A stretch of DNA of 64,000 nucleotides from JBBRVW01 sp038246545 (GCA_038246545.1 JBBRVW010000020.1:1-64000); one strand, 5' to 3'. Positions 26,077 through 35,616 are shown, counted from the stretch's first letter. Program-made: numbers and translations. The notes: generated by a model not told the origin, from the sequence alone.

Positions 26077-26978
26077 GTGGCAGGCCCCAGGAACGACCGG
26101 AGCTCGGCCAGCATCTCCGCGCGCACGTCGTCGGGGCCGAGCACCCGCACCCGGGTGCCCAGCTCGTAGACGCGGTAGCGGAAGACCCGACGGTTCGTCA
26201 CGACGTAGGTCAGGCGCTCGACGCCGCCGGAGCCGTCGGCGCCCACGGGGGCGCCCAGCAGGTTCTCGGTCAGCACCCGGTGCTCGCTCGGCACCTCCAC
26301 CTGGACCTCGGTGGGCGGGTCGACCTGCCAGCTGAGGGGGTCCAGTGACGGGCGCACCGGCTCACCCGTCCCGACCGGCGCCGTGCCGGGTGCGTCCAGC
26401 TCGACGTCGCTCATCCGGGAGACCACGAACTCCTTCGTGACCTCCGCGCCCTCCTCGCGCCCGGTGAGGTACCAGCCCGACGGGCCGCTGTGCACTCCGA
26501 TCGGGTGGACGGTCCGCGCACCGCCCTTGTAGGTGAACCGGACCAGGCAGTGTCGGGTCACCGCGCGCTGCACCAGGTCGAGGTCGGCCGACGTGCCAGG
26601 GGTGACGGGACCTGAGGGCCCGCCGTCGCCCAGGTGCGCCTCCATGCCCTCGAGGCCGGCAGCCAGGGCGGCCCGGAGCAGCTCGCCGCGCTGCTCCGGG
26701 GTCAGGTGCACCGCGAGGCGGTTGTCGCGAGCGCGCATCAGGTAGACGCCGTCCGCCCCCACCTCGGCGACGTTGCGCACGTCGTAGCCCAGCGCGTTGA
26801 GGTGCTCGAGGTCGCGGCTGAGCATCTTGCGCCGGGCGTCGTCGGCCACTGCGCCCTCGGGCGCGACCGCGCGCAGCAGCACGTCGACCGGGGCACCGTT
26901 GCGGTGGCCGGTGAGGACGCCGATCAGCCGGACCAGCCGCTCCATCGGAGCCCGCTGGTCCCGCCCCGCCCGCGCCAT
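26073..26978 (-). CDS. pafB: WYL-domain regulator, PafB-like
   Basis: The 301-residue transcription regulator has an N-terminal helix-turn-helix (MERLVRLIGVLTGHRNGAPV, then RRKMLSRDLEHLNALGYDVR) and a WYL domain with RFTYKGGARTVHPIGVHSGP, then GWYLTGREEGAEVTKEFVVS. WYL domains sense nucleic acid or nucleotide ligands. It is first in a three-gene operon with the PafC-like protein and the PLD protein. The ATG at 26978 starts the conserved helix-turn-helix region. Confidence 0.85.
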   Translation of the reverse strand: MARAGRDQRAPMERLVRLIGVLTGHRNGAPVDVLLRAVAPEGAVADDARRKMLSRDLEHLNALGYDVRNVAEVGADGVYLMRARDNRLAVHLTPEQRGELLRAALAAGLEGMEAHLGDGGPSGPVTPGTSADLDLVQRAVTRHCLVRFTYKGGARTVHPIGVHSGPSGWYLTGREEGAEVTKEFVVSRMSDVELDAPGTAPVGTGEPVRPSLDPLSWQVDPPTEVQVEVPSEHRVLTENLLGAPVGADGSGGVERLTYVVTNRRVFRYRVYELGTRVRVLGPDDVRAEMLAELRSFLGPAT

Positions 26979-27093
26979 CTAGGCAGGCTCCCGGTCGCCG
27001 TTACGCATCGGCCCCGACCCTATCCGCGCGGGCCGAGGGCGCCCGCCCGCCGTGCCGGGAATGTCCTGCCGGGTCGCCGGCTTGAAACCGGAC

Positions 27094-27582
27094 ATGACGT
27101 CTGATTCCCTCACGCTGACCCGGCTGGACGGCACCGCCGGCAGCCTCGACGACTACGCCGGCCGGGGCGTCCTCGTCGTCAACGTCGCCTCCCGGTGCGG
27201 CTTCACCCAGCAGTACGCCGGCCTCGAGGCGCTCCACGAGCGGTACCGCGGGCGCGGCTTCACGGTCCTCGGGTTCCCGTGCAACCAGTTCGGGGCGCAG
27301 GAGCCGGGAGGCGCCGAGGAGATCGCCGAGTTCTGCTCGAGGACCTTCGGCGTGAGCTTCCCGATGTTCGACAAGACCGACGTCAACGGACCGGACCGGC
27401 ACCCGCTGTTCGCCCGGCTGACCGAGACGGCCGACTCGTCGGGCACGGCGGGCGACGTGAGGTGGAACTTCGAGAAGTTCCTCGTCGCCCCGGACGGTCA
27501 GGTGCTCGCCCGGTACCGGACCAAGGTCGAGCCGGACGACCCGGCGCTGGTCGAGGCGATCGAGGCCGTCCTCCCGCGCTGA
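27094..27582 (+). CDS. Glutathione peroxidase-like thiol peroxidase
   Basis: The 162-residue protein has the GPx signature LVVNVASRCGFTQQYAGLEA with a catalytic Cys (Cys form, about 35), GFPCNQFGAQEPGGAEEIAE supplying the tetrad Gln, and VRWNFEKFLVAPDG supplying Trp and Asn. It reduces hydroperoxides, in bacteria usually with thioredoxin-like donors rather than glutathione. The ATG at 27094 fits the family start. The earlier in-frame GTG/ATG starts (from 27052) are not conserved. Confidence 0.93.
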   Translation: MTSDSLTLTRLDGTAGSLDDYAGRGVLVVNVASRCGFTQQYAGLEALHERYRGRGFTVLGFPCNQFGAQEPGGAEEIAEFCSRTFGVSFPMFDKTDVNGPDRHPLFARLTETADSSGTAGDVRWNFEKFLVAPDGQVLARYRTKVEPDDPALVEAIEAVLPR

Positions 27583-27651
27583 GCCGCCCACCGACCCGGC
27601 CCCGACCCGGACACCGACCTTCAGCCCGCGACCGCACGTAGGCTCGTGCGC

Positions 27652-28965
27652 ATGACGATGCCGATGGTCGAGGGTGGCCGGCCCATCCTCCGTGCCCGGG
27701 TCTTCGGCTTCCCGGTGACCGTCGACATCTCCTTCCTGGTCATCGTCGCGATCCTCGGCTGGGCGCCCGGGGGGAGCGCGTCGTCGTTCGTGGTCTGGCT
27801 GGTGCTGGTGCCGCTCGCCGTTCTCGTGCACGAGCTCGGGCACGCCTTCGTGGCCCGGACGACCGGCGCCCGGCCGACCATCCTGCTGGCCGGTCTCGGC
27901 GGTCTCACGTCCTACCTGCCGCCGGCGCCGGTGTCCCGCGGCCGGTCGGTCGCGATCTCGGTCGCCGGGCCGGCGGTGGGCATCGTCATCGGCGGTGCCC
28001 TGTTGGCGTACGGCTGGAGGGTGGGCGTCGCCGAGGGCAACCAGCTGGGCCGGCAGGTCCTCGGCACGGCCATCTACACCACGCTCGGCTGGAGCGTCCT
28101 CAACCTGCTCCCGATCCTGCCGCTCGACGGGGGGCAGACCATGCGCGAGCTGCTGCCCGGCTCGCCGGCCAGGCGCGAGGTGCGCGCGGCGGCGGTGTCC
28201 GTCGTGGTCGCGGTCCTCGCCGCGGTGGCGGCCTACCGGGCCGGCTTCGTCTTCGGCGCCCTGCTGGCCGCGTTCTTCGTCTTCAGCAACGTCATGACGG
28301 TGCGCAACGCACGCGACCTGGACAAGGTCGACATCAACCAGCGGCTGGTCCAGCTGCTGTGGTCCGGCCAGCCGGGCGAGGCGCGCGCCCTGCTGGCGGA
28401 GCAGCCGACCGACAGCGCCGTGCACCCGCACGTTCGGGCCGCGGTGCGGGCGGCCCTCGACGACCCCGCCGGGGGCCGCCGCGAGCTCGAGGGTGCCGTC
28501 GGGCGCAACCCTGCCGACCCGACGGCGGCCAGCATGCTGCTGCTGAGCCACCGGACCCGCGAGGACTGGCCGGCCGTGCGAGACCTCGTCGCGAGCGGAG
28601 CGGCCGCCGACCCCGGCAGCGTGCTCGCCGCCCAGACCGTCGCGTTCCGGTCCGGGGCGAAGCGGGCCAGTGCCGAGATCGGGCAGGCCTGGCTGGACCG
28701 CGGTCCCGCCGGCGATGGGCCCGGCGACCTGTCCGGCCTGATCGGCTACAGCACGGCATGCGGCTGGGCCGGCGCCGGCGACCTGGACCGCGGGCTGGCG
28801 GCGTTCGCGCGGGCGGCCGACCTCGGCTTCGCCGACCTCACCACCGTCGACAGCGACGACGACCTCGCGCCGCTGCGTCCGCAGCCCGGGTACGACGAGG
28901 CCCGCCGGCGGATCCGCCTGCGGGCCCTCGCCGCGGCCGAGCCCGGGGAGCAGCACGCCCCCTGA
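27652..28965 (+). CDS. M50 site-2 protease-like membrane metalloprotease
   Basis: The 437-residue protein has a first membrane segment, then the zinc motif VHELGHAFVARTTG (HExxH), a second membrane region and LLPILPLDGGQTMRELLPGS, the conserved third-zinc-ligand loop. The remaining 230 residues are helical and TPR-like (RLVQLLWSGQPGEARALLAE). Such enzymes act as sterol-sensing or sigma-factor-processing intramembrane proteases, and the substrate here is unknown. The ATG at 27652 lies seven nt behind TAGGCT (27639-27644). Confidence 0.87.
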   Translation: MTMPMVEGGRPILRARVFGFPVTVDISFLVIVAILGWAPGGSASSFVVWLVLVPLAVLVHELGHAFVARTTGARPTILLAGLGGLTSYLPPAPVSRGRSVAISVAGPAVGIVIGGALLAYGWRVGVAEGNQLGRQVLGTAIYTTLGWSVLNLLPILPLDGGQTMRELLPGSPARREVRAAAVSVVVAVLAAVAAYRAGFVFGALLAAFFVFSNVMTVRNARDLDKVDINQRLVQLLWSGQPGEARALLAEQPTDSAVHPHVRAAVRAALDDPAGGRRELEGAVGRNPADPTAASMLLLSHRTREDWPAVRDLVASGAAADPGSVLAAQTVAFRSGAKRASAEIGQAWLDRGPAGDGPGDLSGLIGYSTACGWAGAGDLDRGLAAFARAADLGFADLTTVDSDDDLAPLRPQPGYDEARRRIRLRALAAAEPGEQHAP

Positions 28966-28980
28966 GCCCGTCAATGCTGG

Positions 28981-31254
28981 CTAGCCGGCGGCCACCCGGT
29001 CGCGCTCGGCGACCCGTTGGGCCGGGAGGTGCACCTCGGGCCGGCCCTCGATGTGCAGCTGCGGCAGGAACCGCTCCCAGCTGCGGGGCAGCCACCAGTT
29101 CGCCCGGCCGAGCAGGTGCATCACCGACGGCACGAGCAGCATCCGCACCACCGTCGCGTCGATGAGGATCGCCGAGGCCATGCCGATGCCGATCACCTTG
29201 AGGACGATGTCCGGGCTCGGGATGAACGCGGCGAACACCGCGACCATGATGGCCGCCGCTGCCGTGATGACCCGGCCGGTGCCGGCCAGCCCCTCGAGTA
29301 TCGCGCGGTGGTTCTCGCTGGTACGCAGCCACGCTTCGCGCATCCGGCTGACGAGGAACACCTCGTAGTCCATCGACAGGCCGAAGAGCACGGCGAACAT
29401 GAGTACCGGGACGAAGGCCGGCAGCGGCGTCTCGGTGTCGATGCCGACCAGGCGCCCGGCCCAGCCGCCCTGCAGGACGAGCGCGACCACGCCGTACGCC
29501 GCCGCGACCGACAGCAGGTTCATCGCGGCTGCCTTGAGGGCGACTGCGACGGAGCGGAACGAGACGAGCAGCAGGAGCATCGAGAGCAGCACGACGCCGC
29601 CGATCAGCAGCGGGATCCGCTTGGCGATGTTGCTGGTCGAGTCGATCGAGGTCGCCGTCACGCCCCCGACGTGGACGTCCAGGCCGGTGCCTCGGGTTGC
29701 GGACGGCAGGACCGTGTCGCGCAGCCGGTGCACGAGGTCCTCGGTGCTCGCCGACTGCGGCCCGGTCGTGGGAACCACGGTGAACACCGCCGTGGTGCCG
29801 TCGGGGCTGACCGTGGCCGGCGTGACAGCGGCGACACCGCTGGTGGACGTCAGGGCACCCTCGACCTGTCGAAGCGCCGCCTCCGCGCCGGACGCCGGCA
29901 GCTCGGCGACCATGAGGAGCGGGCCGTTCGAGCCGGCGCCGAACGCGGTCGTCTGGGTGTCGTACGCGGTGCGGGTCGAGGTGCCCTCGCGGTTGTTGCC
30001 GGCGTCGGGGAAGCCGAACCGGACCCCGAGGAACGGCGAGGCCAGGGCCAGGAGCGCGACGACACCCACGACCGCGGCGACCACCCGGTGCCGCTCGACC
30101 AGCCGGCTCCACCCCAGCCAGGCCCGGGACGGCTCGATGTGCCCCCCGGTCGCGACCTCGATCGCCCGGGGCCGCGCCAGCGGCAGCCGCAGCCGGTCGA
30201 CGTGCCGGCCGAGGAAGCCCAGCAGGGCCGGGAACAGCGTGATGCTGGCGAGCAGCACGACGACCACGCCCAGGATGGTCACGAGGGCGGCGCCGCGCAT
30301 GAACGACAGGCCCATCGCGAACAGGCCGAGCATGCTCACGACCACGGTGCTGCCGGCGACCAGCACGGCCCGGCCCGCAGTGTCGAGGGTGGCCACCGTC
30401 GCGGCCCGCTCGTCCAGACCGACGGCGCGCCACTCGCGGAACCGGGTGACCATGAGCAGGGCGTAGTCGATGCCGATGCCGATGCCCATCATGGTGGCGA
30501 GCGAGGTCGACCAGTCCGGTGCGTCGACGACCGAGATGAGCACGGTGGTGAGCGTCGCGCTCACGGCGAGCCCGGCGACCGCGACCAGGATGGGCAGCCC
30601 GGCGGCGACGACGGACCCGAACGTCACGAGCAGGATCAGGGCCGCGGCGGCCAGGCCGATGCCCTCGGACCCGATGCTGCCCTGCTCGGCCTGCTGCACC
30701 GTCTGCCCGCCGAGCGCCACCTGCAGGCCGGCGATGGAAGCGGTGTCCGCGAGCTCGAGCATCCGCTGGCTGTCCGCCACGGGCATGTCCGGCGGGTTCA
30801 CGACGTCCAGCCGGGCGCGGGCGACCAGCGTCCGGCCGTCGGCGGCGATGCTGCCCGGCGCGGCGTAGGGGTCGTCGACCGCGGCGACGTGCGGCACCGC
30901 GGCCAGCTTCCCGAGCAGCGCGGTGACGTCGGCCCGGACCGCCGGGTCGGTGACCGGGCGCTGCGAGCGGACCACGACGTCGACGGCGTCACCGGACTGG
31001 GCCGGGAACTCGTCCTCGAGCAGCTGCTGGGCCGCGCTGGAGTCGGAGCCGGGGGCGGAGTAGTCGGCCTTGAAGTCGCCCCCCACGGTGGCGGCGAGCA
31101 CCACGGCCGCGCCCAGGGCCACGACCCAGGTGACGACGGTGAGCAGCCGGTGTCGGTAGGCGAGGTCGGCGAGCCGGCCCAGCGGCCCCGGCCCGGGCCG
31201 GGTGGGAGAGGTGGGACCGGAGCGGGGGGCGGGCAGGGTCGACGGCTGCGTCAT
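28981..31254 (-). CDS. MMPL/RND-family transporter
   Basis: The 757-residue MMPL-type transporter has twelve predicted membrane helices in two halves (SVVAAGLPILVAVAGLAVSA; LLLLVSFRSVAVALKAAAMN) and two large external domains. The RND motif GIGIGIDYALLMVTRFREWR appears in the first half and GLSMDYEVFLVSRMREAWLR in the second. Such proteins export lipids, lipopeptides or drugs. The ATG at 31254 has a good AGGA ribosome-binding site, and longer upstream starts enter the operator region. It is divergent from a TetR gene. Confidence 0.9.
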   Translation of the reverse strand: MTQPSTLPAPRSGPTSPTRPGPGPLGRLADLAYRHRLLTVVTWVVALGAAVVLAATVGGDFKADYSAPGSDSSAAQQLLEDEFPAQSGDAVDVVVRSQRPVTDPAVRADVTALLGKLAAVPHVAAVDDPYAAPGSIAADGRTLVARARLDVVNPPDMPVADSQRMLELADTASIAGLQVALGGQTVQQAEQGSIGSEGIGLAAAALILLVTFGSVVAAGLPILVAVAGLAVSATLTTVLISVVDAPDWSTSLATMMGIGIGIDYALLMVTRFREWRAVGLDERAATVATLDTAGRAVLVAGSTVVVSMLGLFAMGLSFMRGAALVTILGVVVVLLASITLFPALLGFLGRHVDRLRLPLARPRAIEVATGGHIEPSRAWLGWSRLVERHRVVAAVVGVVALLALASPFLGVRFGFPDAGNNREGTSTRTAYDTQTTAFGAGSNGPLLMVAELPASGAEAALRQVEGALTSTSGVAAVTPATVSPDGTTAVFTVVPTTGPQSASTEDLVHRLRDTVLPSATRGTGLDVHVGGVTATSIDSTSNIAKRIPLLIGGVVLLSMLLLLVSFRSVAVALKAAAMNLLSVAAAYGVVALVLQGGWAGRLVGIDTETPLPAFVPVLMFAVLFGLSMDYEVFLVSRMREAWLRTSENHRAILEGLAGTGRVITAAAAIMVAVFAAFIPSPDIVLKVIGIGMASAILIDATVVRMLLVPSVMHLLGRANWWLPRSWERFLPQLHIEGRPEVHLPAQRVAERDRVAAG

Positions 31255-31280
31255 GGCGTGTCCTCGGGCGACAGGAGAAA

Positions 31281-31322
31281 CGTTACGCTCCATAACGAAC
31301 ACGATGCGGCGTCACTTGTCAA
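31281..31322 (-). promoter_or_regulatory. MMPL promoter with candidate TetR operator
   Basis: On the minus strand TTGACA (31317-31322) is followed by an inverted repeat, CGTTA (31281-31285) and TAACG (31293-31297), where the -10 and start of transcription should be. A second repeat, TGTGTG/CACACA (31334-31339 and 31351-31356), lies toward the TetR gene. This is a typical layout for TetR repression of a divergent exporter. Confidence 0.5.
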
Positions 31323-31414
31323 GGGTCTTCACCTGTGTGATGCTGCGTAACACACATCGACGTCACACATCGACCCGTCCGGAGTTCCCCGGCCGTCGTC
31401 CGAGGAGGTCACCC

Positions 31415-32140
31415 GTGGTCGCTGAGCCCGCCGTCCTGAGCCGTCGCGAGCGGGCCCGGGTCGCGACCGTGGACGAGATCAAGGCCACCGCGCTGCAGCT
31501 GATGCGGGAGACCGGCACCACCGACATCCGGTTCACCGACATCGCCCGGGCGATGGGCATGACCCCGCCGGCGCTGTACCGCTACTTCGACGACCGCGAC
31601 GAGCTGCTCACCGCGCTGATCGCGGACGCCTACGACACCCTCGGAGCGCGCATCGGCGCGGCCCTCGCCGCCCGTGCGGAGGACGACCTGGCCGGTCGCT
31701 GGGAGGCCGCGGCCGGCGTCTACCGGGACTGGGCACGCAGCGAGCCCCAGCAGTTCGCCCTGGTGCTGGGCATGCCGGTGCCCGGCTACGTCGCCCCCGA
31801 CGAGGGCCCGACCACCGACGCCGCCAAGGCGGCGATGGCACAGCTCGCCAGCATCTTCGTCGCGGCCGCCCGCACCGGGCGGCTGGGGGAGCCGCTCATC
31901 CGCGAGGTGACGCAGGCGGTCGTCGACTGCGAGAAGGCCAAGCACGACGAGCTGGTCGGGATCGTGCCGCCGGAGAGCTTCCAGGCGATGCTGCAGACCT
32001 GGGCGATGCTGCACGGTTTCGTCAGCCTCGAGGCCTACGGCCACTTCGACTGGCTGGAGCCCGACGCCCGTGACTCGCTCTTCCGCAGCCACATCCGACT
32101 CGCCGCCAGGGCTGCCGGCCTTCCCGTGCCGCCGCCCTGA
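31415..32140 (+). CDS. TetR family transcriptional regulator
   Basis: The 241-residue regulator has an N-terminal TetR DNA-binding domain. TALQLMRETGTTDIRFTDIA is the first helix pair and MTPPALYRYFDDRDELLTAL the recognition helix. A C-terminal TetR_C-type ligand domain (PQQFALVLGMPVPGYVAPDE; LQTWAMLHGFVSLEAYGHFD) follows. It probably represses the divergent MMPL exporter through the operator near 31281-31297. The GTG at 31415 follows GAGGAGG by six nt. The long upstream reading frame is only the intergenic region. Confidence 0.9.
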   Translation: MVAEPAVLSRRERARVATVDEIKATALQLMRETGTTDIRFTDIARAMGMTPPALYRYFDDRDELLTALIADAYDTLGARIGAALAARAEDDLAGRWEAAAGVYRDWARSEPQQFALVLGMPVPGYVAPDEGPTTDAAKAAMAQLASIFVAAARTGRLGEPLIREVTQAVVDCEKAKHDELVGIVPPESFQAMLQTWAMLHGFVSLEAYGHFDWLEPDARDSLFRSHIRLAARAAGLPVPPP

Positions 32141-32168
32141 CGCACCCGCTCGCCGGGCGGCTGCTGCG

Positions 32169-34109
32169 TCAGCCGCCCCAGGGCAGCGCTTCCGGTCCGC
32201 CCTCCTCGGCGGAGACTCGTTCCTCGGCCCGGATCACGTGCATCACCGCGTTGATCAGCGCCAGATGCGTGAAGGCCTGCGGGAAGTTCCCGAGGTGCCG
32301 GCCGCTGTGCGGGTCGATCTCCTCGGCGTACAGCTCGAGCGGGCTGGCGTAGGCGAGCAGCCGCTCGCACAGCTTGCGGCCCTGCTCCAGCTCGCCGATC
32401 TCCACCAGCGCGGACACCAGCCAGAACGAGCAGATGGTGAAGCTGCCCTCCTCGCCGGCCAGTCCGTCGTCGGTCTCGGTCACCCGGTAGCGCAGCACCA
32501 GCCCGTCCACGGTGAGCTCGTCGGCGATCGCCCGCACGGTGGCCCGCACCCGCGGGTCGTCGGCCGGCAGGAACCGCATGAGGGGCAGCAGCAGCAGCGA
32601 GGCGTCGAGGGCGTCGGAGCCGTACCGCTGCACGAAGACGCCGCGCTCATCGACGCCGTGCGCGCAGATGTCGGCGTGGATCTGGTCGGCCAGGGTCTGC
32701 CACTTGTCGGCGTACTGCGGTTCGTCGTGCATCCGGGCCAGCCGCGCGCCCCGGTCGAGGGCGACCCAGCACATCAGCTTGCTCGAGGTGAAGTGCTGCG
32801 GCTCCCCGCGCACCTCCCAGATCCCCCGGTCCGGCTCCTCCCAGTGCTCGGCCGCCTGCTCCACCTGCCGCTTGAGCACGGGCCACAGCGACTCCGGCAG
32901 CTGCTCGCGGGAGCGGGCGTGCAGGTACACCGAGTCCAGCACCGCACCCCAGACGTCGTGCTGGCGCTGGGAGTAGGCGCCGTTGCCGATCCGCACCGGG
33001 AAGGCGCCCTCGTAGCCGGACAGCTGCGGCAGCGAGGTCTCGACCAGCTCGCGCTCGCCACCCACGCCGTACATCACCTGCAGGTCCTCGCCGTCCCGAC
33101 AGGCGTCGGCCACGAAGTAGAAGAAGTCGTCCGCCTCGCGGTCGAAGCCGAGGGTGTACAGCCCCCACAGCGCGAACGTCGAGTCCCGCACCCACGCGTA
33201 GCGATAGTCCCAGTTGCGCTCCCCGCCGGGCGTCTCCGGCAGCGAGGTGGTGGCCGCCGCTATCAGCGCACCGGTGGGGGCGTAGGTGAGGCCCTTGAGG
33301 GTGAGCGCGCTGCGCTGCAGGTAGCTGCGCCACGGGTGGTCCGGAAAGGTCCCGAGGGTGATCCACTGCCGCCAGTACTCCGACGTGCGGCGCAACCGCT
33401 GGTCGGCCTCCGCCATGTGCCGCGGCGGCGGGAGCGGCGACCAGGACAGCGCGACGAAGTGACTCTCGCCCTCGACCATCCGGGTCCGGGCGTGCAGCCC
33501 CGGACCCTCGATGCCTGGCCGGAGGTCGGTGGTCAGCCGAAGTGTCACGTCCGTGCCCTCGGCGGTCGCGACCACCTCGCCGTAGCCGTCGCCGGCGTAC
33601 TGCCACACCGGCTCGGCGCGGCCGTAGTCGAGCACCGGCTCGCAGGTCATCGAGAGGTCGACCGAGCCGCTGACGCACCGGACGATCCGCAGCAGGCAGT
33701 GCTCGGCGTCGTAGTCGGTGGGGGAGCGGCTGTGGGTGCGGGAGCGCTCGTCGACGTTGTGCCAGGGGCCCATGGTGAGGACGTCGCGGACCAGCATCCA
33801 GCCGGTCCGGGTCTGCCAGGTCGTCTCGACCATCAGGCTGCCGGGGAGGTACCGCCGGGCGGCCGGCACCATCTCGTCGTACGGGCCGAGCCGGAACGCG
33901 CCGGCACCGCGGTCCAGCAGCGCGCTGAACACGCTGGGCGAGTCCGGCCGTGGCAGGCACATCCACTCGACCGCGCCGCTCGGCGCGATCAGGCAGTTGA
34001 CCTCGCAGTCGGCCAGGAAGGCGTAGTCGGCGATCGGCGGGAACGGGCTCCGCCCGCTCGGGTGGGCGCTGCCGAACCCGGCCGCGCCCTCACCCGGGTT
34101 CTCGACCAT
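32169..34109 (-). CDS. Glycoside hydrolase family 15 protein
   Basis: The 646-residue protein has the two-domain layout of bacterial GH15 enzymes (glucoamylases and trehalases). The N-terminal beta domain carries ADYAFLADCEVNCLIAPSGA, followed by an (alpha/alpha)6 barrel with NWDYRYAWVRDSTFALWGLY (general acid/base region) and GEEGSFTICSFWLVSALVEI at the C-terminal catalytic Glu. It is intracellular, with no signal. Trehalose or maltodextrin hydrolysis is likely, but the substrate is not resolvable. The ATG at 34109 is six nt behind a CACGAT-like -10. Confidence 0.9.
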   Translation of the reverse strand: MVENPGEGAAGFGSAHPSGRSPFPPIADYAFLADCEVNCLIAPSGAVEWMCLPRPDSPSVFSALLDRGAGAFRLGPYDEMVPAARRYLPGSLMVETTWQTRTGWMLVRDVLTMGPWHNVDERSRTHSRSPTDYDAEHCLLRIVRCVSGSVDLSMTCEPVLDYGRAEPVWQYAGDGYGEVVATAEGTDVTLRLTTDLRPGIEGPGLHARTRMVEGESHFVALSWSPLPPPRHMAEADQRLRRTSEYWRQWITLGTFPDHPWRSYLQRSALTLKGLTYAPTGALIAAATTSLPETPGGERNWDYRYAWVRDSTFALWGLYTLGFDREADDFFYFVADACRDGEDLQVMYGVGGERELVETSLPQLSGYEGAFPVRIGNGAYSQRQHDVWGAVLDSVYLHARSREQLPESLWPVLKRQVEQAAEHWEEPDRGIWEVRGEPQHFTSSKLMCWVALDRGARLARMHDEPQYADKWQTLADQIHADICAHGVDERGVFVQRYGSDALDASLLLLPLMRFLPADDPRVRATVRAIADELTVDGLVLRYRVTETDDGLAGEEGSFTICSFWLVSALVEIGELEQGRKLCERLLAYASPLELYAEEIDPHSGRHLGNFPQAFTHLALINAVMHVIRAEERVSAEEGGPEALPWGG

Positions 34110-34155
34110 GTACTGATCGTGGACCCGGGCGCCGCGCGGCGCCAGAGGCCGGCTC

Positions 34156-34656
34156 TCAAGCGATGGCGGCGTCCACCGTCTTCTTCATCGCCTTGGGTGC
34201 GAGCGGGGACCGCGGTGCCTTCTTCTTCATCGCGAGCATCCTGTCGCCGAGCTCGCCGAGCTGCTTGCGGCCCAGGCCCTCACGGACCTTGGGGAACCAG
34301 TCGTCCTCCTCCTCGCCCATGTGGTGCTCGACGTTCTCGATGAGCACCGTCATCTTCGGCGCGAATCGCTCGTGCGAGGCGTCCATCGCGACCAGCTCGA
34401 GGACCAGGAGGTCGGCGACGTGGTGCTCCTCGTAGGACTCGAGGATGTCGTCCTCGAGGTCGGGCAGCAGCCTGCGCACCTCGGGGTACATGCACTCGTT
34501 CTCCAGGTAGGTGTGGACCGTCAGCTCCTCGAGGATCTGCCGGGCGACCTTGTCCTTCGTGGCGTGCGCGTCCTCGCCGGCCTTCTCGAACTGGCGGAAC
34601 AGCTTCCGCATCAGCTTGTGGTCCTCCTTGAGGAGGACGATCGCGTCCTTCGCCAC
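34156..34656 (-). CDS. Hemerythrin HHE domain protein
   Basis: The 166-residue protein has the hemerythrin pattern of metal-binding His and Glu residues: LLKEDHKLMRKLFRQFEKAG, HTYLENECMYPEVRRLLPDL, YEEHHVADLLVLELVAM and VLIENVEHHMGEEEDDWFPK. Such di-iron proteins sense or store O2, NO or iron and help with oxidative stress. A Lys-rich tail (MKKKAPRSPLAPKAMKKTVD) could bind DNA or membrane. The GTG at 34656 has AAGGAG eight nt upstream and precedes the conserved DH motif. Confidence 0.9.
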   Translation of the reverse strand: MAKDAIVLLKEDHKLMRKLFRQFEKAGEDAHATKDKVARQILEELTVHTYLENECMYPEVRRLLPDLEDDILESYEEHHVADLLVLELVAMDASHERFAPKMTVLIENVEHHMGEEEDDWFPKVREGLGRKQLGELGDRMLAMKKKAPRSPLAPKAMKKTVDAAIA

Positions 34657-34739
34657 GGCAGGGCTCCTTCGGTCGTCCGGGTGCGGGTCGGGTGCGTGCT
34701 GCCCGACGCCGGACGGTCGAAACAACGAGGTAGCGGGCG

Positions 34740-35522
34740 TCACCCCAGGTCGAGGTCGACGACGACGGGTGCGTGGTCGGAGGGTCCCTTCCCCTTCCGG
34801 GCGTCACGGTCGACGTAGGCGTCCGTCACGGCGCCGGCGAAGGCCGGGGTCGCGTAGACCAGGTCGATGCGCATCCCCATGTTCTTGTGGAACATCCCGG
34901 CCCGGTAGTCCCAGTAGGTGAAGGGCCGGTCGTACTTCATCGGCCGGGGCACCACGTCCACCAGGCCGGTGTCGAGCAGCCGCGCGAGCGCGTTGCGCTC
35001 CGGCTCAGTGACGTGGGTCGAGCCGGCGAAGGCCGTGATGTCCCAGACGTCGTCGTCGGCCGGCGCGACGTTGTAGTCGCCGCAGACCGCGTACGGCGCC
35101 ACGCCTGACGACAGCTCGGCCTCGACGGTGCCCCGCAGCGCGGCGAGCCACTCGAGCTTGTAGGTGTAGTGCTCGTGGCCGGGCTCGCGCCCGTTCGGCA
35201 CGTACACCGACCACAGCCGGAGCGGGCCGCAGGTCGCCCCGAGGGCCCGGCACTCCGGTCCGGGGAAGCCCGGCTGGTCGCGCAGTCCGGCTGTGACATC
35301 GGCGAGGCCGACCCGGGACAGCAGCGCGACGCCGTTCCATCGCCCGTCGCCGTGCGTCGCGACCTGGTACCCCAGGGCCTCCACCTCCGCGCGTGGGAAG
35401 CCGTCGTCAGGGATCTTCGTCTCCTGCAGGCACACCACGTCCGGCCCGGTCAGCTCGAGCCACTCGAGCAGCCGGGGGAGCCGCGCGACGACGGAGTTGA
35501 CGTTCCAGGTGGCGATCCGCAC
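34740..35522 (-). CDS. xthA: Exodeoxyribonuclease III
   Basis: The 260-residue apurinic/apyrimidinic endonuclease and 3'-exonuclease has an EEP nuclease fold. The N-terminus reads RIATWNVNSVVARLPRLLEW, the metal-binding Glu lies in VVCLQETKIPDDGFP, Asp/Asn in YAVCGDYNVAPADDDVWDI, and the catalytic SDH in KGKGPSDHAPVVVDL. It acts in base-excision repair. The GTG at 35522 follows CAGAGT by six nt, a leaderless-type spacing. Confidence 0.95.
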   Translation of the reverse strand: MRIATWNVNSVVARLPRLLEWLELTGPDVVCLQETKIPDDGFPRAEVEALGYQVATHGDGRWNGVALLSRVGLADVTAGLRDQPGFPGPECRALGATCGPLRLWSVYVPNGREPGHEHYTYKLEWLAALRGTVEAELSSGVAPYAVCGDYNVAPADDDVWDITAFAGSTHVTEPERNALARLLDTGLVDVVPRPMKYDRPFTYWDYRAGMFHKNMGMRIDLVYATPAFAGAVTDAYVDRDARKGKGPSDHAPVVVDLDLG

Positions 35523-35616
35523 CCGCCGACTCTGCCAGACCGCGGACCCGGCCCGGCAGGCGCGACCTGCGCCCGCCGGGGCACGGGTGGATCGCGCCCC
35601 CTCGGAGGTCGGTGGG

